Shown piece after piece: positions 9,644 through 19,027 of a stretch of DNA of 44,117 nucleotides. The stretch's first letter is position 1. The number at the start of each line of letters is the position of its first letter. This DNA comes from Bacteroidia bacterium (GTDB taxonomy: Bacteria; Bacteroidota; Bacteroidia; Cytophagales; Cyclobacteriaceae), in NCBI GenBank assembly GCA_030432655.1, contig JAUILA010000035.1, forward strand, positions 1 through 44,117. The letters run 5' to 3'. The notes below the pieces were generated by a model. It saw only the letters and a program-made list of their open reading frames with translations, had not been told where the DNA came from and searched no databases. A program made the translations under genes and the position numbers.

Positions 9644-9849
9644 AACACTATGAGTTGAAAAAATAGATGATGGTTAAACTTATGGGAAACAAAGCATTTA
9701 ATCCTGTCCAAGTCGCCCGGTATCAAATACATGTAAGTTTATCAGGAATCTTATCTGTTTCGGGATGAGGCGATTTCTGCAGGCGGTTCAACTATTCTAT
9801 GGATTAATGCCTAACTTAGTGCAACCAACAACTATTGTAATATCCCTTC

Positions 9850-10308
9850 ATGGAAGCACTAAAACATCTATCACCAGCGGAAAAGGATACGTTATTCGAA
9901 GCCCCGGTCCTCGTGGCAATCCTCATTGCAGGTGCTGATAATGATTATGATAAGTCGGAGCTGCAGCGGGCGGTAGAACTGACACACGACAAAAAAATTA
10001 CCGCGCGACGTGACCTTGTCGAATTTTACAAGGTCGTGGGAGAAGGTTTCGAAGATAAACTGAAAGTAAAAATTCACAGTCTTCCGGCAGATGCTCAGTC
10101 ACGAAACCCGTTGCTTATTGCTGACCTGGAAAAACTGAATTCCATTCTGCCTAAACTCGAACAAGAATTCGCCAATGACTTTTACTGGAGTTTACGCGGT
10201 ATGGCAGATAAAATCGCGCACGCATCAGGGGGTTTGCTGGGGTACATGGCTGTTGGCTATGAGGAGTCAAAGCTTATTGGCCTGGACATGATAAATGAGC
10301 CAAAGTAA
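9850..10308 (+). CDS. TerB-like (tellurite-resistance fold) protein
   Basis: This is a soluble, mostly helical protein of 152 residues without a signal peptide. The N-terminal part (APVLVAILIAGADNDYDKSE) matches the TerB-like pattern of a hydrophobic helix followed by an acidic loop, which in family members can bind metal. Later residues form helices and a Gly-rich turn (ASGGLLGYMA). TerB-like proteins are widespread and usually not involved in tellurite resistance; the role here is unknown. Its 3' end overlaps the rhomboid gene by 14 bp, suggesting translational coupling. The family call rests on pattern recognition only. Confidence 0.6.
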   Translation: MEALKHLSPAEKDTLFEAPVLVAILIAGADNDYDKSELQRAVELTHDKKITARRDLVEFYKVVGEGFEDKLKVKIHSLPADAQSRNPLLIADLEKLNSILPKLEQEFANDFYWSLRGMADKIAHASGGLLGYMAVGYEESKLIGLDMINEPK

Positions 10309-10879
10309 GCCTATGGCGACGTCCCGGTCCATAATCGGCAGCAGTATTGTGCCGTTCCGGATGGTCTTTCTCATGTGGCTCGCGTTTGTCCTCGAGCGAT
10401 TAATGGGATGGGACTTGTCAATGTTCGGAATCCAGCCAAGGTCACTTATCGGAATGGTGGGCATTATTGCCGCTCCGCTGATCCATGCCAATTACCTGCA
10501 TATCGTTTCAAACACCCTTCCGATCCTGTTCCTGGGCGCGGCCTTATTTTATTATTATCCGAAGATTGCCGGCACCGTTTTTCTCCGGTCGTATTTTATG
10601 ACCAATTTCCTGGTCTGGCTCGTAGCAAGAGGGGATAATTCGCATATCGGAGCCAGTGGAGTGGTTTACGGGATGGCTTTTTTCCTGATTTTCTTCGGTT
10701 TGTTCAGGCGCGATTTCGTTTCGCTGGTGATATCTTTGATCGTGATTCTGTTTTACGGAACTTTATTTTATGGAATACTGCCAACATCTGACCCGCGCAT
10801 ATCCTTTGAATCCCATTTATTCGGAGCGCTGGTAGGAGGCTGGTCGGCCTATTCTCTCAGAAAAGCACAGGTTGAATAA
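10295..10879 (+). CDS. Rhomboid family intramembrane serine protease
   Basis: The 194-residue protein has about six membrane helices. The catalytic dyad is present: Ser121 in HIGASGVVYG (the GxSG motif) and His174 in FESHLFGALVGG on the last helix. The conserved HxxxN-type motif is seen at His69–Asn73 (LHIVSN). Rhomboids cut substrate helices inside the membrane. This one is a compact six-helix form without extra domains. The start could be 10295, overlapping the TerB-like gene, or ATG 10313, 4 bp after that gene's stop; both keep the first helix. It is followed 2 bp later by holA, so the three genes probably share a transcript. Confidence 0.88.
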   Translation: MSQSKPMATSRSIIGSSIVPFRMVFLMWLAFVLERLMGWDLSMFGIQPRSLIGMVGIIAAPLIHANYLHIVSNTLPILFLGAALFYYYPKIAGTVFLRSYFMTNFLVWLVARGDNSHIGASGVVYGMAFFLIFFGLFRRDFVSLVISLIVILFYGTLFYGILPTSDPRISFESHLFGALVGGWSAYSLRKAQVE

Positions 10880-10881
10880 AA

Positions 10882-11901
10882 ATGAAAGCGGAAGAGGTAC
10901 TGAAGGAATTACGTGGCGGAAAGGTAGCCCCTGTCTACTTTCTGCAGGGGGAGGAGACGTTCTATATCGATCAGATCAGTGATTTCCTGGAGAATAAACT
11001 TATTCCGGAAGCTGAACGCGGATTTAATCAGACGGTGGTGTATGGTCAGGATGTATCTGTGAGCGAAGTGCTGAATCATGCCAGACGCTTTCCGATGATG
11101 GCGGAGCGCCAGCTGGTACTTGTTAAGGAAGCTCAGAATATAAGTGATCTTAACCGGGAGAATGGAGAAAAGCAGCTGCTTGGCTACCTGAATCAGCCAG
11201 TACCCAGCACGGTGCTCGTATTTTGTCATAAACATAAAAAACTTGACGGGCGGAAGGCATTAGGTAAATCGATCGGAAAACTGAGTGTTCTTGTTACGGC
11301 CGATAAGCTGCGCGACTACCAAGTGCCGGGGTGGATTGAATCTTTTGTGTCCACCAAAAACTGCAAAATCCGTCCGGACGCACTTCAATTGCTTACAGAC
11401 AGTATCGGTAATGACCTGGAAAGACTGTCTAATGAGATTTCCAAAATCCTGATCAACTACAAGGATGCGGTAACGATTGACATGGACATGGTCCAGAAAC
11501 ATGTCGGTATCAGCAAGGATTATAATGTATTTGAATTACAAAAAGCGCTTGTCCGTAAAGACAGGGTAAGGGCCATTCAGATCATCACCTATTTTGCCGC
11601 CAATTCCAGGAAGCACCCGGCAATTCCCGTTGTTGCCGTCCTGTTTGCTTTTTTCAGCAGGTTGCTGATTGCGCAACAGCACCGTGGTGCGGCTAAGAAC
11701 GAACTGGCATCTGCTTTGCGGGTTAGTCCGTATGCTATTCAGGATTACCAGGAGGCGCTGAGGCACTATTCTGCCGGTGAAGTTGTGAGAAATATCAGTT
11801 TGCTCAGGAAAGCAGACCTGGCCTGCAAAGGGGTGGATTCCGGACAGGCGGATGACGGTGAAATTCTTAAGGAACTGATCGGTCTGATGCTTGCCGCATG
11901 A
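10882..11901 (+). CDS. holA: DNA polymerase III subunit delta
   Basis: The 339-residue length and domain plan match HolA: an N-terminal AAA+-like domain beginning APVYFLQGEETFYIDQIS, a middle domain (LERLSNEISKIL) and a C-terminal collar domain (AVLFAFFSRLLIAQ). The delta subunit opens the beta sliding clamp during loading in the clamp-loader complex. As usual for delta, no functional P-loop is present. The gene starts 2 bp after the rhomboid stop. No terminator is obvious after it. Confidence 0.92.
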   Translation: MKAEEVLKELRGGKVAPVYFLQGEETFYIDQISDFLENKLIPEAERGFNQTVVYGQDVSVSEVLNHARRFPMMAERQLVLVKEAQNISDLNRENGEKQLLGYLNQPVPSTVLVFCHKHKKLDGRKALGKSIGKLSVLVTADKLRDYQVPGWIESFVSTKNCKIRPDALQLLTDSIGNDLERLSNEISKILINYKDAVTIDMDMVQKHVGISKDYNVFELQKALVRKDRVRAIQIITYFAANSRKHPAIPVVAVLFAFFSRLLIAQQHRGAAKNELASALRVSPYAIQDYQEALRHYSAGEVVRNISLLRKADLACKGVDSGQADDGEILKELIGLMLAA

Positions 11902-11942
11902 TCCGGGGCTGTGGATTTTTATGTAACTTTACACTGACAATT

Positions 11943-11973
11943 TTTGGTGATCCGGATACGTTTTTTACATTTT
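11943..11973 (+). promoter_or_regulatory. Candidate Bacteroidota promoter for the TPR gene
   Basis: TTTG at 11943–11946, a 19-bp spacer, and TACATTTT at 11966–11973 fit the TTTG–N19–TAnnTTTG pattern except for the last base. The start codon is 39 bp downstream. Confidence 0.5.
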
Positions 11974-12012
11974 TTCGTTTAAGATCAGAAGACTATTTCT
12001 AACCGTACATTC

Positions 12013-15000
12013 ATGCGATTACTTTTTGCTACATGTTTCCTGCTGGCGTGCCTGTCAGGGACCCATGCACAAACCTCCATGTATTATGAACAGGACGATG
12101 AACTTTTCAGAAAGGGGATCGACCTGGTTAATAAATCAGAATACGCTGCGGCAAGGGAGACCTTTGAGCGGTACCTCAAGACCGGGGATAATCAGCTCAA
12201 ACGCACCGAGGCAGAATATTACCGTGCTTTTTCTGCCCTGAGTCTTTTTCACCAGGATGGCGAAAAGCTGGTCGAGAATTTTATCCGCAAACATCCCAGT
12301 CACCCTAAGTCCAGCGTGGCCTACTATGAGCTTGGAGATTTCTACTATAAACAAAAGGAGTATACAAAAGCCATCGAGTACCTCACAAAAGCTGATTTTC
12401 AGGCGTTGTCACCCGACCAGCGAACCAACCTGCTGTTTGAACTTGGGTACAGCCATTTTACAAAGCGTCAGTTTGACCCGGCGCTTACCACATTTAACAA
12501 GTTAAAGTCGGGGAGCAGCGGGTACCGGGCTCCGGCCAGTTATTACGCCGGTTATATAGAATATGAAAAAGGGAATTACGACGAGGCCATTCAGGATCTG
12601 GAGAGGGCAGCAGAAAATCCGGACTACGCGAATGTCGTGCCGGGGATGATCGCCAGCATTTATTACAACCAGGGCGAGTATGATCAGGTGATTGCCTATA
12701 GTGAAAAAGTATTGTCCGGATCCAGACGGGTGAATGAAAAGGATTTTTACCTGCTTACAGCGGATTCGTATCTGTTCAAGGACCAATATGAAAAGGCGGA
12801 TGAATTCTATACGCGCTATTCAGAAAAAGTAACGAACCCGGCAGCACCAGTACGGTACCGCATCGGTTTTACCAGGTACAAACTGGGTAATGAGGCCGGG
12901 GCAATCGATGAATTTAAACGGTCGGCCTCCCAGACCGATAGTATCGGCACCTATTCGTCCTACTACCTTGGGATACTGTACCTGAAGGAAGGAAATAAAC
13001 CATATGCGCTCACGGCATTTGATAAGGCCCGGAAAAGCGATATGGGCGGAAAGCTGGTGGAGGAGAGTTCTTACCAGTACGCCAAGGTCGCCCTGGATAT
13101 GGGGCGGACCGAAGAGGCCATCAATGTGTTGAATGAGTTTACAGAGGAATATTCAGGGAGTTCGCATTTGGACGAGGTCAATGACCTGCTTTCCAAAGCC
13201 TACCTGAACAGTAATAATTACAACCTGGCCATCAGGCACATTGAAAATATGCCGCAGGTTAACCGTAACCTGCAGGAGATCTACCAGAAAGCCACCTATC
13301 TGAAAGGAGCGGAGGAGTTTAACCGGGAAAATTATGCCGAGGCAATCAAACTATTTGAAAAATCACTTACTTATACTCCCAACGCACAGTACGCCGTACT
13401 GGCTAATACCTGGAGCGGGGAGGCCTATTCAGTAGGCCGCCGTTTTGAGGAAGCCATACCCTATTACAGGAGGGCACTGGCCGCAGGAAAGAATTCTCCC
13501 GAAACCCTTCAGGCACGATACGGACTGGGATATGCCTTCTATAATACAAAGGAGTACGACCGGGCGCTGGAGCAATTCCTGGTTTACATCCGCGGGCTGG
13601 AAAATGCCAATAACAAACAATTCTACACCGATGCACTACTGAGGGCGGCGGATTGCTACTATGTGGATAAGCAATATGAAAAGGCACTTGGTTATTACCG
13701 GGAGGCCATCCGTAATAATACAGTAGATGAGGATTATGCGCATCTGCAGTCCGGGGTAATGCTGGGCATACTGGGCAATGTGGATGAGGCCAGCCGGGAG
13801 TATAACTTCCTTTCAGACAAATTTCCTGATTCGCGGTATGCGGACGATGCGCTCTACCAGCGCGGACAGCTCAATTTTGAGAAGGGTAATTTTGATTCTG
13901 CCGTACGCGGGTTCAATGAACTCATCAGTAAGGAGCCAAACAGTCAGTATGTGCCATTTGCCTACCTTCGCCGGGGTGCATCCTACTATAACCTGCAGCA
14001 ATATGATAAGGCCATAAAAGACTATGCCACGCTGCTGAATAAATATCCGCGTCATACTGTGGCAGGGGAAGCCCTGTTACCACTTCAAGAAGTGCTGAAT
14101 ACCCAAAACAGATCTTCGGAATTCGAGAATTACCTTACAGCCTATAAAGCGGCCAATCCAGACAACCAGGCACTGGAGTCAATCGAATTTGAAACAGCCA
14201 GCAATCATTACTATAACCTGGACTATCAAAAGACTATTACCGCTTTTAATAAGTATTTGAAGGATTATCCGAACAATCCGAAGGTGCCGGAAGCCAATTA
14301 TTTTATTGCTGAATCGCATTACAGGCTCGGAGAATATAACCAGGCGGTGCCGATTTACGAGAAGCTTAGCAGCAATACGACGTTTGCACAGCACAACCGG
14401 GTAATTGCGCGGCTGGCTGAGCTGCGGTCTGAAAGTGGCAATTACGAGCAGGCAATCGGCCGGTACTACCAGCTTGCTGCAATGGCCCGGAATAAGAAGG
14501 AACAGTTTAACGCCTGGTCCGGATTGATGGAGGCGTATTATGCGACCGGAGAATATGACTCGGTAACGTACTATGCCAATACGATTCTGGAAAAGGGCAA
14601 CGTGAATATCAGTGCCCAGAATAAAGCCAGTCTTTACCTGGGCAAGGCAGCGTATGCCCGGGGTGATTTGGGAGTGGCCAGGGACAGCTTCCTGGCTACC
14701 CTGAATACGGCGCGGGACCAGTACGGGGCAGAGGCACAGTACCTGCTTGGAGAGTCTTTCTACCGCGAAGAGAATTATCAGCAGTCTATTGAGACGCTGA
14801 TCAACCTCAGTAAAAATTTCGGGGCGTATGAAAACTGGGTGGGCGAAGCTTATCTGCTGCTTGCCGATAATTACATCGCCATGGAGGATTACTTCCAGGC
14901 GCGGGGAACACTTAATTCGTTAATTGAAAACTTTCCGGGAGAGGAGGTAAAGGCCAGGGCCAGAGAAAAACTGCGGTCGGTCGAAGGATTGGAGAGCAGC

Positions 15001-15051
15001 GAGCCGTCGGAAGTAATTATTGGAAGTGATTCTTCAGATACAGGAAGATAG
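12013..15051 (+). CDS. Large periplasmic TPR-repeat protein
   Basis: The 1012-residue protein has a cleavable signal peptide (MRLLFATCFLLACLSGTHAQ) and then consists almost entirely of tetratricopeptide-type repeats, recognisable by recurrent YxxGxYxxAIxxY/F units, for example around residues 100–210, 440–560, 600–700 and 740–900. It is probably a protein-interaction scaffold in the periplasm or at the inner face of the outer membrane. It has its own promoter-like sequence and is followed 55 bp later by the outer-membrane barrel gene, then by the SPOR–ExbB–ExbD–TonB cluster. That context recalls CpoB (YbgF), the TPR partner of the Tol-Pal system, but the size is far larger and orthology is not claimed. 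It ends in a Ser/Glu/Asp-rich tail. Confidence 0.85.
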   Translation: MRLLFATCFLLACLSGTHAQTSMYYEQDDELFRKGIDLVNKSEYAAARETFERYLKTGDNQLKRTEAEYYRAFSALSLFHQDGEKLVENFIRKHPSHPKSSVAYYELGDFYYKQKEYTKAIEYLTKADFQALSPDQRTNLLFELGYSHFTKRQFDPALTTFNKLKSGSSGYRAPASYYAGYIEYEKGNYDEAIQDLERAAENPDYANVVPGMIASIYYNQGEYDQVIAYSEKVLSGSRRVNEKDFYLLTADSYLFKDQYEKADEFYTRYSEKVTNPAAPVRYRIGFTRYKLGNEAGAIDEFKRSASQTDSIGTYSSYYLGILYLKEGNKPYALTAFDKARKSDMGGKLVEESSYQYAKVALDMGRTEEAINVLNEFTEEYSGSSHLDEVNDLLSKAYLNSNNYNLAIRHIENMPQVNRNLQEIYQKATYLKGAEEFNRENYAEAIKLFEKSLTYTPNAQYAVLANTWSGEAYSVGRRFEEAIPYYRRALAAGKNSPETLQARYGLGYAFYNTKEYDRALEQFLVYIRGLENANNKQFYTDALLRAADCYYVDKQYEKALGYYREAIRNNTVDEDYAHLQSGVMLGILGNVDEASREYNFLSDKFPDSRYADDALYQRGQLNFEKGNFDSAVRGFNELISKEPNSQYVPFAYLRRGASYYNLQQYDKAIKDYATLLNKYPRHTVAGEALLPLQEVLNTQNRSSEFENYLTAYKAANPDNQALESIEFETASNHYYNLDYQKTITAFNKYLKDYPNNPKVPEANYFIAESHYRLGEYNQAVPIYEKLSSNTTFAQHNRVIARLAELRSESGNYEQAIGRYYQLAAMARNKKEQFNAWSGLMEAYYATGEYDSVTYYANTILEKGNVNISAQNKASLYLGKAAYARGDLGVARDSFLATLNTARDQYGAEAQYLLGESFYREENYQQSIETLINLSKNFGAYENWVGEAYLLLADNYIAMEDYFQARGTLNSLIENFPGEEVKARAREKLRSVEGLESSEPSEVIIGSDSSDTGR

Positions 15052-15106
15052 TAAATTGATTAGTAGGTATTTATATTATTGACATAGACAAAATCTATTG
15101 CATGAA

Positions 15107-16750
15107 ATGAAGTATTTTTTGACTTTTTTACTTGTCATTTCAGGAGCGCTGGAACTTCTGGCGCAGGATCCGTGGGAGAAGGAATCCGAACTGGAGGATG
15201 TCGAAATTGAGATCGTGAAAGACAGGGAGATTGTGCTTCCCAAAGCGAGCAGGAACTTTGAAAAAGTGCCGCCGACCACCTTTGGGGAGACTTCGGACGA
15301 ACTGGAGTATTTTTTCAATACCATTAATTTTCCGTTGCCTTTACTGGATATCAGGATGCGCCCGCTTCGGATCCAGGGGGCTGCCCTGGAGAAGACTTAT
15401 GGTAATTATGTAAGGGGTGGGCTCGGAAATTATTCGACCACTTACCTGGAGGGATATTTCAACAGCAAGCGTAACCGGGATTACAGTTATGGTGCCCACG
15501 TGAACTGGTTCAACCAGGACCGTGGTCCGGTAAGGGACAAGGATTCGGGGTCTGGGGTTTTCGAACTTGATCTTTTCGGGAAGTATTTTACACCAAAAGT
15601 GACCTTCAGTGGTGAAGCAGGGATTGACCGGCAGCAGGTCAAATTTTACGGGGTACCCGAGCCGGTGGAAGATACGGAGAAACAGGTGTACCAGAGTTTT
15701 TATCTGAAAGGGTCAATGGAAAATACCTCACCACAAGATCAGATTCAGTACGACCTGGGGGCCAGGTTCAATTTCCTGACCGATGATTATGATGCGAGGG
15801 AAACAGAGCTGGAGGTCAATTTGGATGCTGAAGCGGCCATTACTGATGAAATTGGCTTTTACGTGAGTGGTGACCTGGCATTGATTGGCCGGAAAGGGAT
15901 GAATTTTGATAATAACAGCAGGTCGCTCTTCCGGGTAAAACCACAAATTGGTTTTGAATATGAAGGTTTCCGTATCCGGGCAGGCGTGAACGCGGTTCAT
16001 GAGAATGATACGATTTCGGGATTTAATAAATTCCATTTGTATCCGGATGTCCGTGCCGCCTATACTTTTAATGATAAAGTGGATCTGTACGCGGGCGTAA
16101 GCGGAGATATTCAGAAAAATACACTTCGTACAATTTCCGGTGAGAATGCGTTTATAGCACCGGACCAGCCAATTTATCATTCCAATATGACTATCAGCTT
16201 CTTTGGAGGGATTACCGGGAAGCTCACCCCGGAACTTGGTTTTGAAGCCGGTATTAATTTTGCCAATTATAAAAATCTGTATTTTTTCCTGAATGATACG
16301 ACGAATCAGGAAATGTTCAACGTGCTCTACGATGAGGGCAACACCGGAGTTATTAATTTACACGGTTCATTGGGGTATACACGTACGGATGAATGGAGTG
16401 TCCATGTTCGCGGTGATTACTGGGGTTATGGAACATCGGATATCGGGGAAGCCTGGCACCGTCCGAATTACAAACTGACAGCTTCGGCTTTTTATAATCT
16501 TTTTGAGAAGGTCAGGCTGAATGCCGAGGCCTTTACAACGGGGGGAATCAAGTCGTATGATTTTACAGAGAACCAGACAGTGAATCTGAAAGCGGCATTT
16601 GACCTTAACTTTATGGCCGAATATATTTTCTCCGATCAGGTATCTGCCTTTGTTCAGTTTAATAATATTTTTTCGAAGGAATACGAGCTATTGTACCGGT
16701 ATCCGGTGCGTGGATTTCAGTTTATGATAGGTGCTTCTTACAGCTTTTAA
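15107..16750 (+). CDS. Outer-membrane beta-barrel protein without a plug domain
   Basis: The 547-residue protein has a signal peptide (MKYFLTFLLVISGALELLAQ) and a short acidic linker, then long runs of alternating aromatic/hydrophobic residues typical of barrel strands, ending FQFMIGASYSF. The terminal Phe and the alternating pattern are the usual signal for BAM-mediated insertion. Database searches often label such proteins TonB-dependent receptor because the strands are similar, but I see neither a plug domain nor a carboxypeptidase-like N-terminal extension. ATG 15107 is preferred over the in-frame TTG at 15098. It lies between the TPR gene and the TonB/ExbBD cluster, implying a shared envelope function. 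Confidence 0.75.
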   Translation: MKYFLTFLLVISGALELLAQDPWEKESELEDVEIEIVKDREIVLPKASRNFEKVPPTTFGETSDELEYFFNTINFPLPLLDIRMRPLRIQGAALEKTYGNYVRGGLGNYSTTYLEGYFNSKRNRDYSYGAHVNWFNQDRGPVRDKDSGSGVFELDLFGKYFTPKVTFSGEAGIDRQQVKFYGVPEPVEDTEKQVYQSFYLKGSMENTSPQDQIQYDLGARFNFLTDDYDARETELEVNLDAEAAITDEIGFYVSGDLALIGRKGMNFDNNSRSLFRVKPQIGFEYEGFRIRAGVNAVHENDTISGFNKFHLYPDVRAAYTFNDKVDLYAGVSGDIQKNTLRTISGENAFIAPDQPIYHSNMTISFFGGITGKLTPELGFEAGINFANYKNLYFFLNDTTNQEMFNVLYDEGNTGVINLHGSLGYTRTDEWSVHVRGDYWGYGTSDIGEAWHRPNYKLTASAFYNLFEKVRLNAEAFTTGGIKSYDFTENQTVNLKAAFDLNFMAEYIFSDQVSAFVQFNNIFSKEYELLYRYPVRGFQFMIGASYSF

Positions 16751-16773
16751 ACACGCATGTATGGTTTTTATGA

Positions 16774-16798
16774 AGAATGCTCTCCTGTGGAGCGTTCT
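16774..16798 (+). terminator. Weak hairpin after the barrel gene
   Basis: The arms AGAATGCTC and GAGCGTTCT form a 9-bp stem with one G·U pair and a 7-nt loop. It is 24 bp past the stop codon but lacks a T-run, so termination is uncertain. It sits just upstream of the next promoter. Confidence 0.35.
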
Positions 16799-16800
16799 GA

Positions 16801-16831
16801 TTTGGCACACTTAATTTTTCAACTATTTTTG
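16801..16831 (+). promoter_or_regulatory. Bacteroidota promoter of the SPOR–exbB–exbD–tonB cluster
   Basis: TTTG (16801–16804), a 19-bp spacer and TATTTTTG (16824–16831) match the Bacteroidota housekeeping promoter exactly. Transcription is expected to start near 16838, giving a ~47-nt leader before the ATG at 16885. Confidence 0.75.
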
Positions 16832-16884
16832 TGATGGATCCAAAAACGTATCCCAGTATCTGACCTTACTATAACCGATGAATC

Positions 16885-17901
16885 ATGGCAGACGACAAAA
16901 ACAAGAAAGACGAAATTGAAGAAAACCTGGACCAGGATGCAGGCGATATCCATGAAGCGGATGACACCTTTGGTTTACCTGATATAGATTTTAACCCGGT
17001 AGAGCCGGAAACCCCTGAAGAAAAGGAATCAGAACCGGTACAGCCCGCAGAGGAAGAAACCGTTTCTGAAACACCTTATACCGAGGAGATTGTCGAAGAG
17101 CCTGCAGAGGAACCCGTTTCAGAGCCAGAACCTGAAGTGGAGCAGCCATATATGTATGCATCGAGAGACGAAGACGAACCAGTAACTCCCGCTGAAGATT
17201 CTTCACCATTTACTGATACTGCTGAAGAAACAACGGACGAACCAGTCTACCACGCAACTGAGTCGGAAGAACCGGAAACTTTTGCATCAACGGACTATTC
17301 GGCTTCTGTGGAAGAAGAACATATTAAGGAGGAGGAAAAGTCTGCTTACGTACCGGGAAGCTATTCCTCCCGCGAGGAATCTTCAAATAAAGCGGGTGTG
17401 ATTATTGGAGTGCTTCTTGTGGTTATCCTTGCCCTCGCTGCAGTCTGGTATTTTGTCTGGTACAGCCCGGGACAGGAAGCAGAAGAAAAGGCAAGGCAGG
17501 AACAACTTGCTGAAGAACGCGCTGCCGAAGAGGAAAGACAGCGACAGCTGGAAGCGGAGCAGCAGGCGGCTGCTGAAGAAGCAGCCCGTCAGGCGGAGGC
17601 GGATGCTGCCGCTGCCGCTGCCGCAGAGGAAGAGCCGGAAACTGGTACAATTGAAACAATTTCTCAGCGCACCGGGCGTTACTATGTGGTAGTCGCAAGT
17701 GCGGTGGACGGGGACCTGGCCATGGATTATGCCAATAAATTATCGGCCGATGGCAGGAACGTAAAGATCATTCAGCCCTATGGAAGTGTTATTTTCCACC
17801 GGGTAACGATTCAGGACCTGGATACCTGGGCGGAAGCGCAGAATGTGGCGAATGAATTGAAAGGAGAGTACGGCGACGGCGTTTGGGTCAAGAAATATTA
17901 A
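16885..17901 (+). CDS. SPOR-domain membrane protein with long acidic cytoplasmic region
   Basis: The 338-residue protein starts with ~165 residues that are strongly acidic and low in complexity (many Glu, Pro, Thr). One membrane helix follows (~173–192, GVIIGVLLVVILALAAVWYF), then a charged Glu/Ala/Gln-rich coiled coil (~195–245) and a C-terminal SPOR domain (~260–338, from GRYYVVVASAVDGD to VWVKKY). The likely topology is N-in with the SPOR domain in the periplasm. SPOR domains bind glycan strands stripped of stem peptides and are enriched at division sites. The gene is first in the ExbB/ExbD/TonB cluster, 7 bp before exbB, which links this energised complex to septal peptidoglycan. Confidence 0.87.
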   Translation: MADDKNKKDEIEENLDQDAGDIHEADDTFGLPDIDFNPVEPETPEEKESEPVQPAEEETVSETPYTEEIVEEPAEEPVSEPEPEVEQPYMYASRDEDEPVTPAEDSSPFTDTAEETTDEPVYHATESEEPETFASTDYSASVEEEHIKEEEKSAYVPGSYSSREESSNKAGVIIGVLLVVILALAAVWYFVWYSPGQEAEEKARQEQLAEERAAEEERQRQLEAEQQAAAEEAARQAEADAAAAAAAEEEPETGTIETISQRTGRYYVVVASAVDGDLAMDYANKLSADGRNVKIIQPYGSVIFHRVTIQDLDTWAEAQNVANELKGEYGDGVWVKKY

Positions 17902-17908
17902 AACCTAT

Positions 17909-18598
17909 ATGATATTTGCACAAATAACAGCAGCACAAGACACACTATCTACATCTGTTAATACGAATACTGCTGACCAGACGGTCAGTATCATGGACCT
18001 CCTTCTTCAGGGAGGTTTTATGATGATACCCATTCTCATTTTGTCCATCATGGCCGTATACATCTTTGTCGAGCGTGTACTGACCATTAATAAAGCGGCA
18101 AAAACGCCTCAGCAATTTATTGGTACCATCAAGGAAATGGTGGAACGGGGAGATATCAGCGGGGCACGTGTCATGTGTCAGCAGAACCAGTCACCCGTGG
18201 CCCGAATGATTGAAAAGGGAGTCGGACGGATCGGAAGTCCGCTCAAGAATATTGAGGTGTCTATCGAGAATGTTGGCAAGATTGAGATTTTCAAGCTGGA
18301 GAAAAACCTGAGTTTGCTGGCGACCATTTCAGGATCTGCCCCGATGCTTGGCTTCCTTGGAACCGTTATTGGTATGATCCAGGCATTCATTGCCATTGCC
18401 CAGGAGGAAGGATCTGTCAGTCCCAAACTTTTGTCTGAAGGGATCTATACCGCGATGGTAACTACTGCCGCCGGATTGTTTGTAGGGATTCTGGCCTACC
18501 TCGGCTATAATTATCTTGTAACACGGGTTCAGAAAGTAGTTCACCAGATGGAATACAGCAGTATTGAGTTTATTGAGCTTCTTCAGGAACCAAGGTGA
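17909..18598 (+). CDS. ExbB/TolQ-family proton channel protein
   Basis: The 229-residue MotA/TolQ/ExbB-family protein has a first membrane helix after ~30 residues (GGFMMIPILILSIMAVYIF) and two later helices. The later pair includes the conserved Thr/Gly-rich segment (SAPMLGFLGTVIGMIQAF) and GIYTAMVTTAAGLFVGILAY. With ExbD it forms the inner-membrane motor that uses the proton gradient to drive TonB or TolA. The gene sits 7 bp after the SPOR gene and 38 bp before exbD. Sequence alone does not separate ExbB from TolQ, and the SPOR neighbour makes a Tol-like role plausible. Confidence 0.92.
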   Translation: MIFAQITAAQDTLSTSVNTNTADQTVSIMDLLLQGGFMMIPILILSIMAVYIFVERVLTINKAAKTPQQFIGTIKEMVERGDISGARVMCQQNQSPVARMIEKGVGRIGSPLKNIEVSIENVGKIEIFKLEKNLSLLATISGSAPMLGFLGTVIGMIQAFIAIAQEEGSVSPKLLSEGIYTAMVTTAAGLFVGILAYLGYNYLVTRVQKVVHQMEYSSIEFIELLQEPR

Positions 18599-18636
18599 AC
18601 AATTCTCAGTTGAATTATAAGTAACAACGAAACCAA

Positions 18637-19026
18637 ATGGCACTTAAGTCCAAGCATAATGTAGAACCCATGTTCAGCATGTCCTCGATGACGGATATTA
18701 TTTTTCTTTTGCTTATCTTTTTCATGCTGACTTCGTCGTTTATTACTCCTTCCGGGCTCCCCGTGAATCTGCCGACCAGTAAAGCGTCTACCGTAGAACT
18801 GCAAAAGGTTTCTGTGACTATCACGGAGAACCTGGAATACTATGTGGGAGACAAGAAAGTCAGTAAGGCCATGCTGGAAGCGGAGCTGCGAAACCGGCTG
18901 ACCGGTAAAGAGGGAGCGGTGGTGCTGCATGTCGATAAGGCCGTGCCCACTGAACAATTTGTATATGTGGCAGGGATAGCGACTTCACTGGAAGCCAAGG
19001 TATCTATTGCTACTATGCCTGAATAA
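18637..19026 (+). CDS. ExbD/TolR-family motor protein
   Basis: The 129-residue protein has a single N-terminal membrane helix that carries the essential acidic residue, Asp20 in SMTDIIFLLLIFFMLTS. A small periplasmic domain of alternating strands and helices follows. This is the standard ExbD/TolR plan, in which the Asp takes part in proton passage through the ExbB pentamer. It lies between exbB and tonB and ends one base before the tonB start codon. Confidence 0.93.
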   Translation: MALKSKHNVEPMFSMSSMTDIIFLLLIFFMLTSSFITPSGLPVNLPTSKASTVELQKVSVTITENLEYYVGDKKVSKAMLEAELRNRLTGKEGAVVLHVDKAVPTEQFVYVAGIATSLEAKVSIATMPE

Positions 19027-19027
19027 C

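Noticed and set aside
9850-10308. A tellurite-resistance operon suggested by the TerB-like fold.
   Set aside because: No terA, terC, terD or terZ neighbours are present, and TerB-like domains are common outside such operons.
16803-16820. TTGGCAC upstream of the SPOR gene looked like the -24 half of a sigma-54 promoter.
   Set aside because: The GC of the -12 element is missing at the required 10-bp distance, and the same place holds a perfect TTTG–N19–TAnnTTTG promoter.
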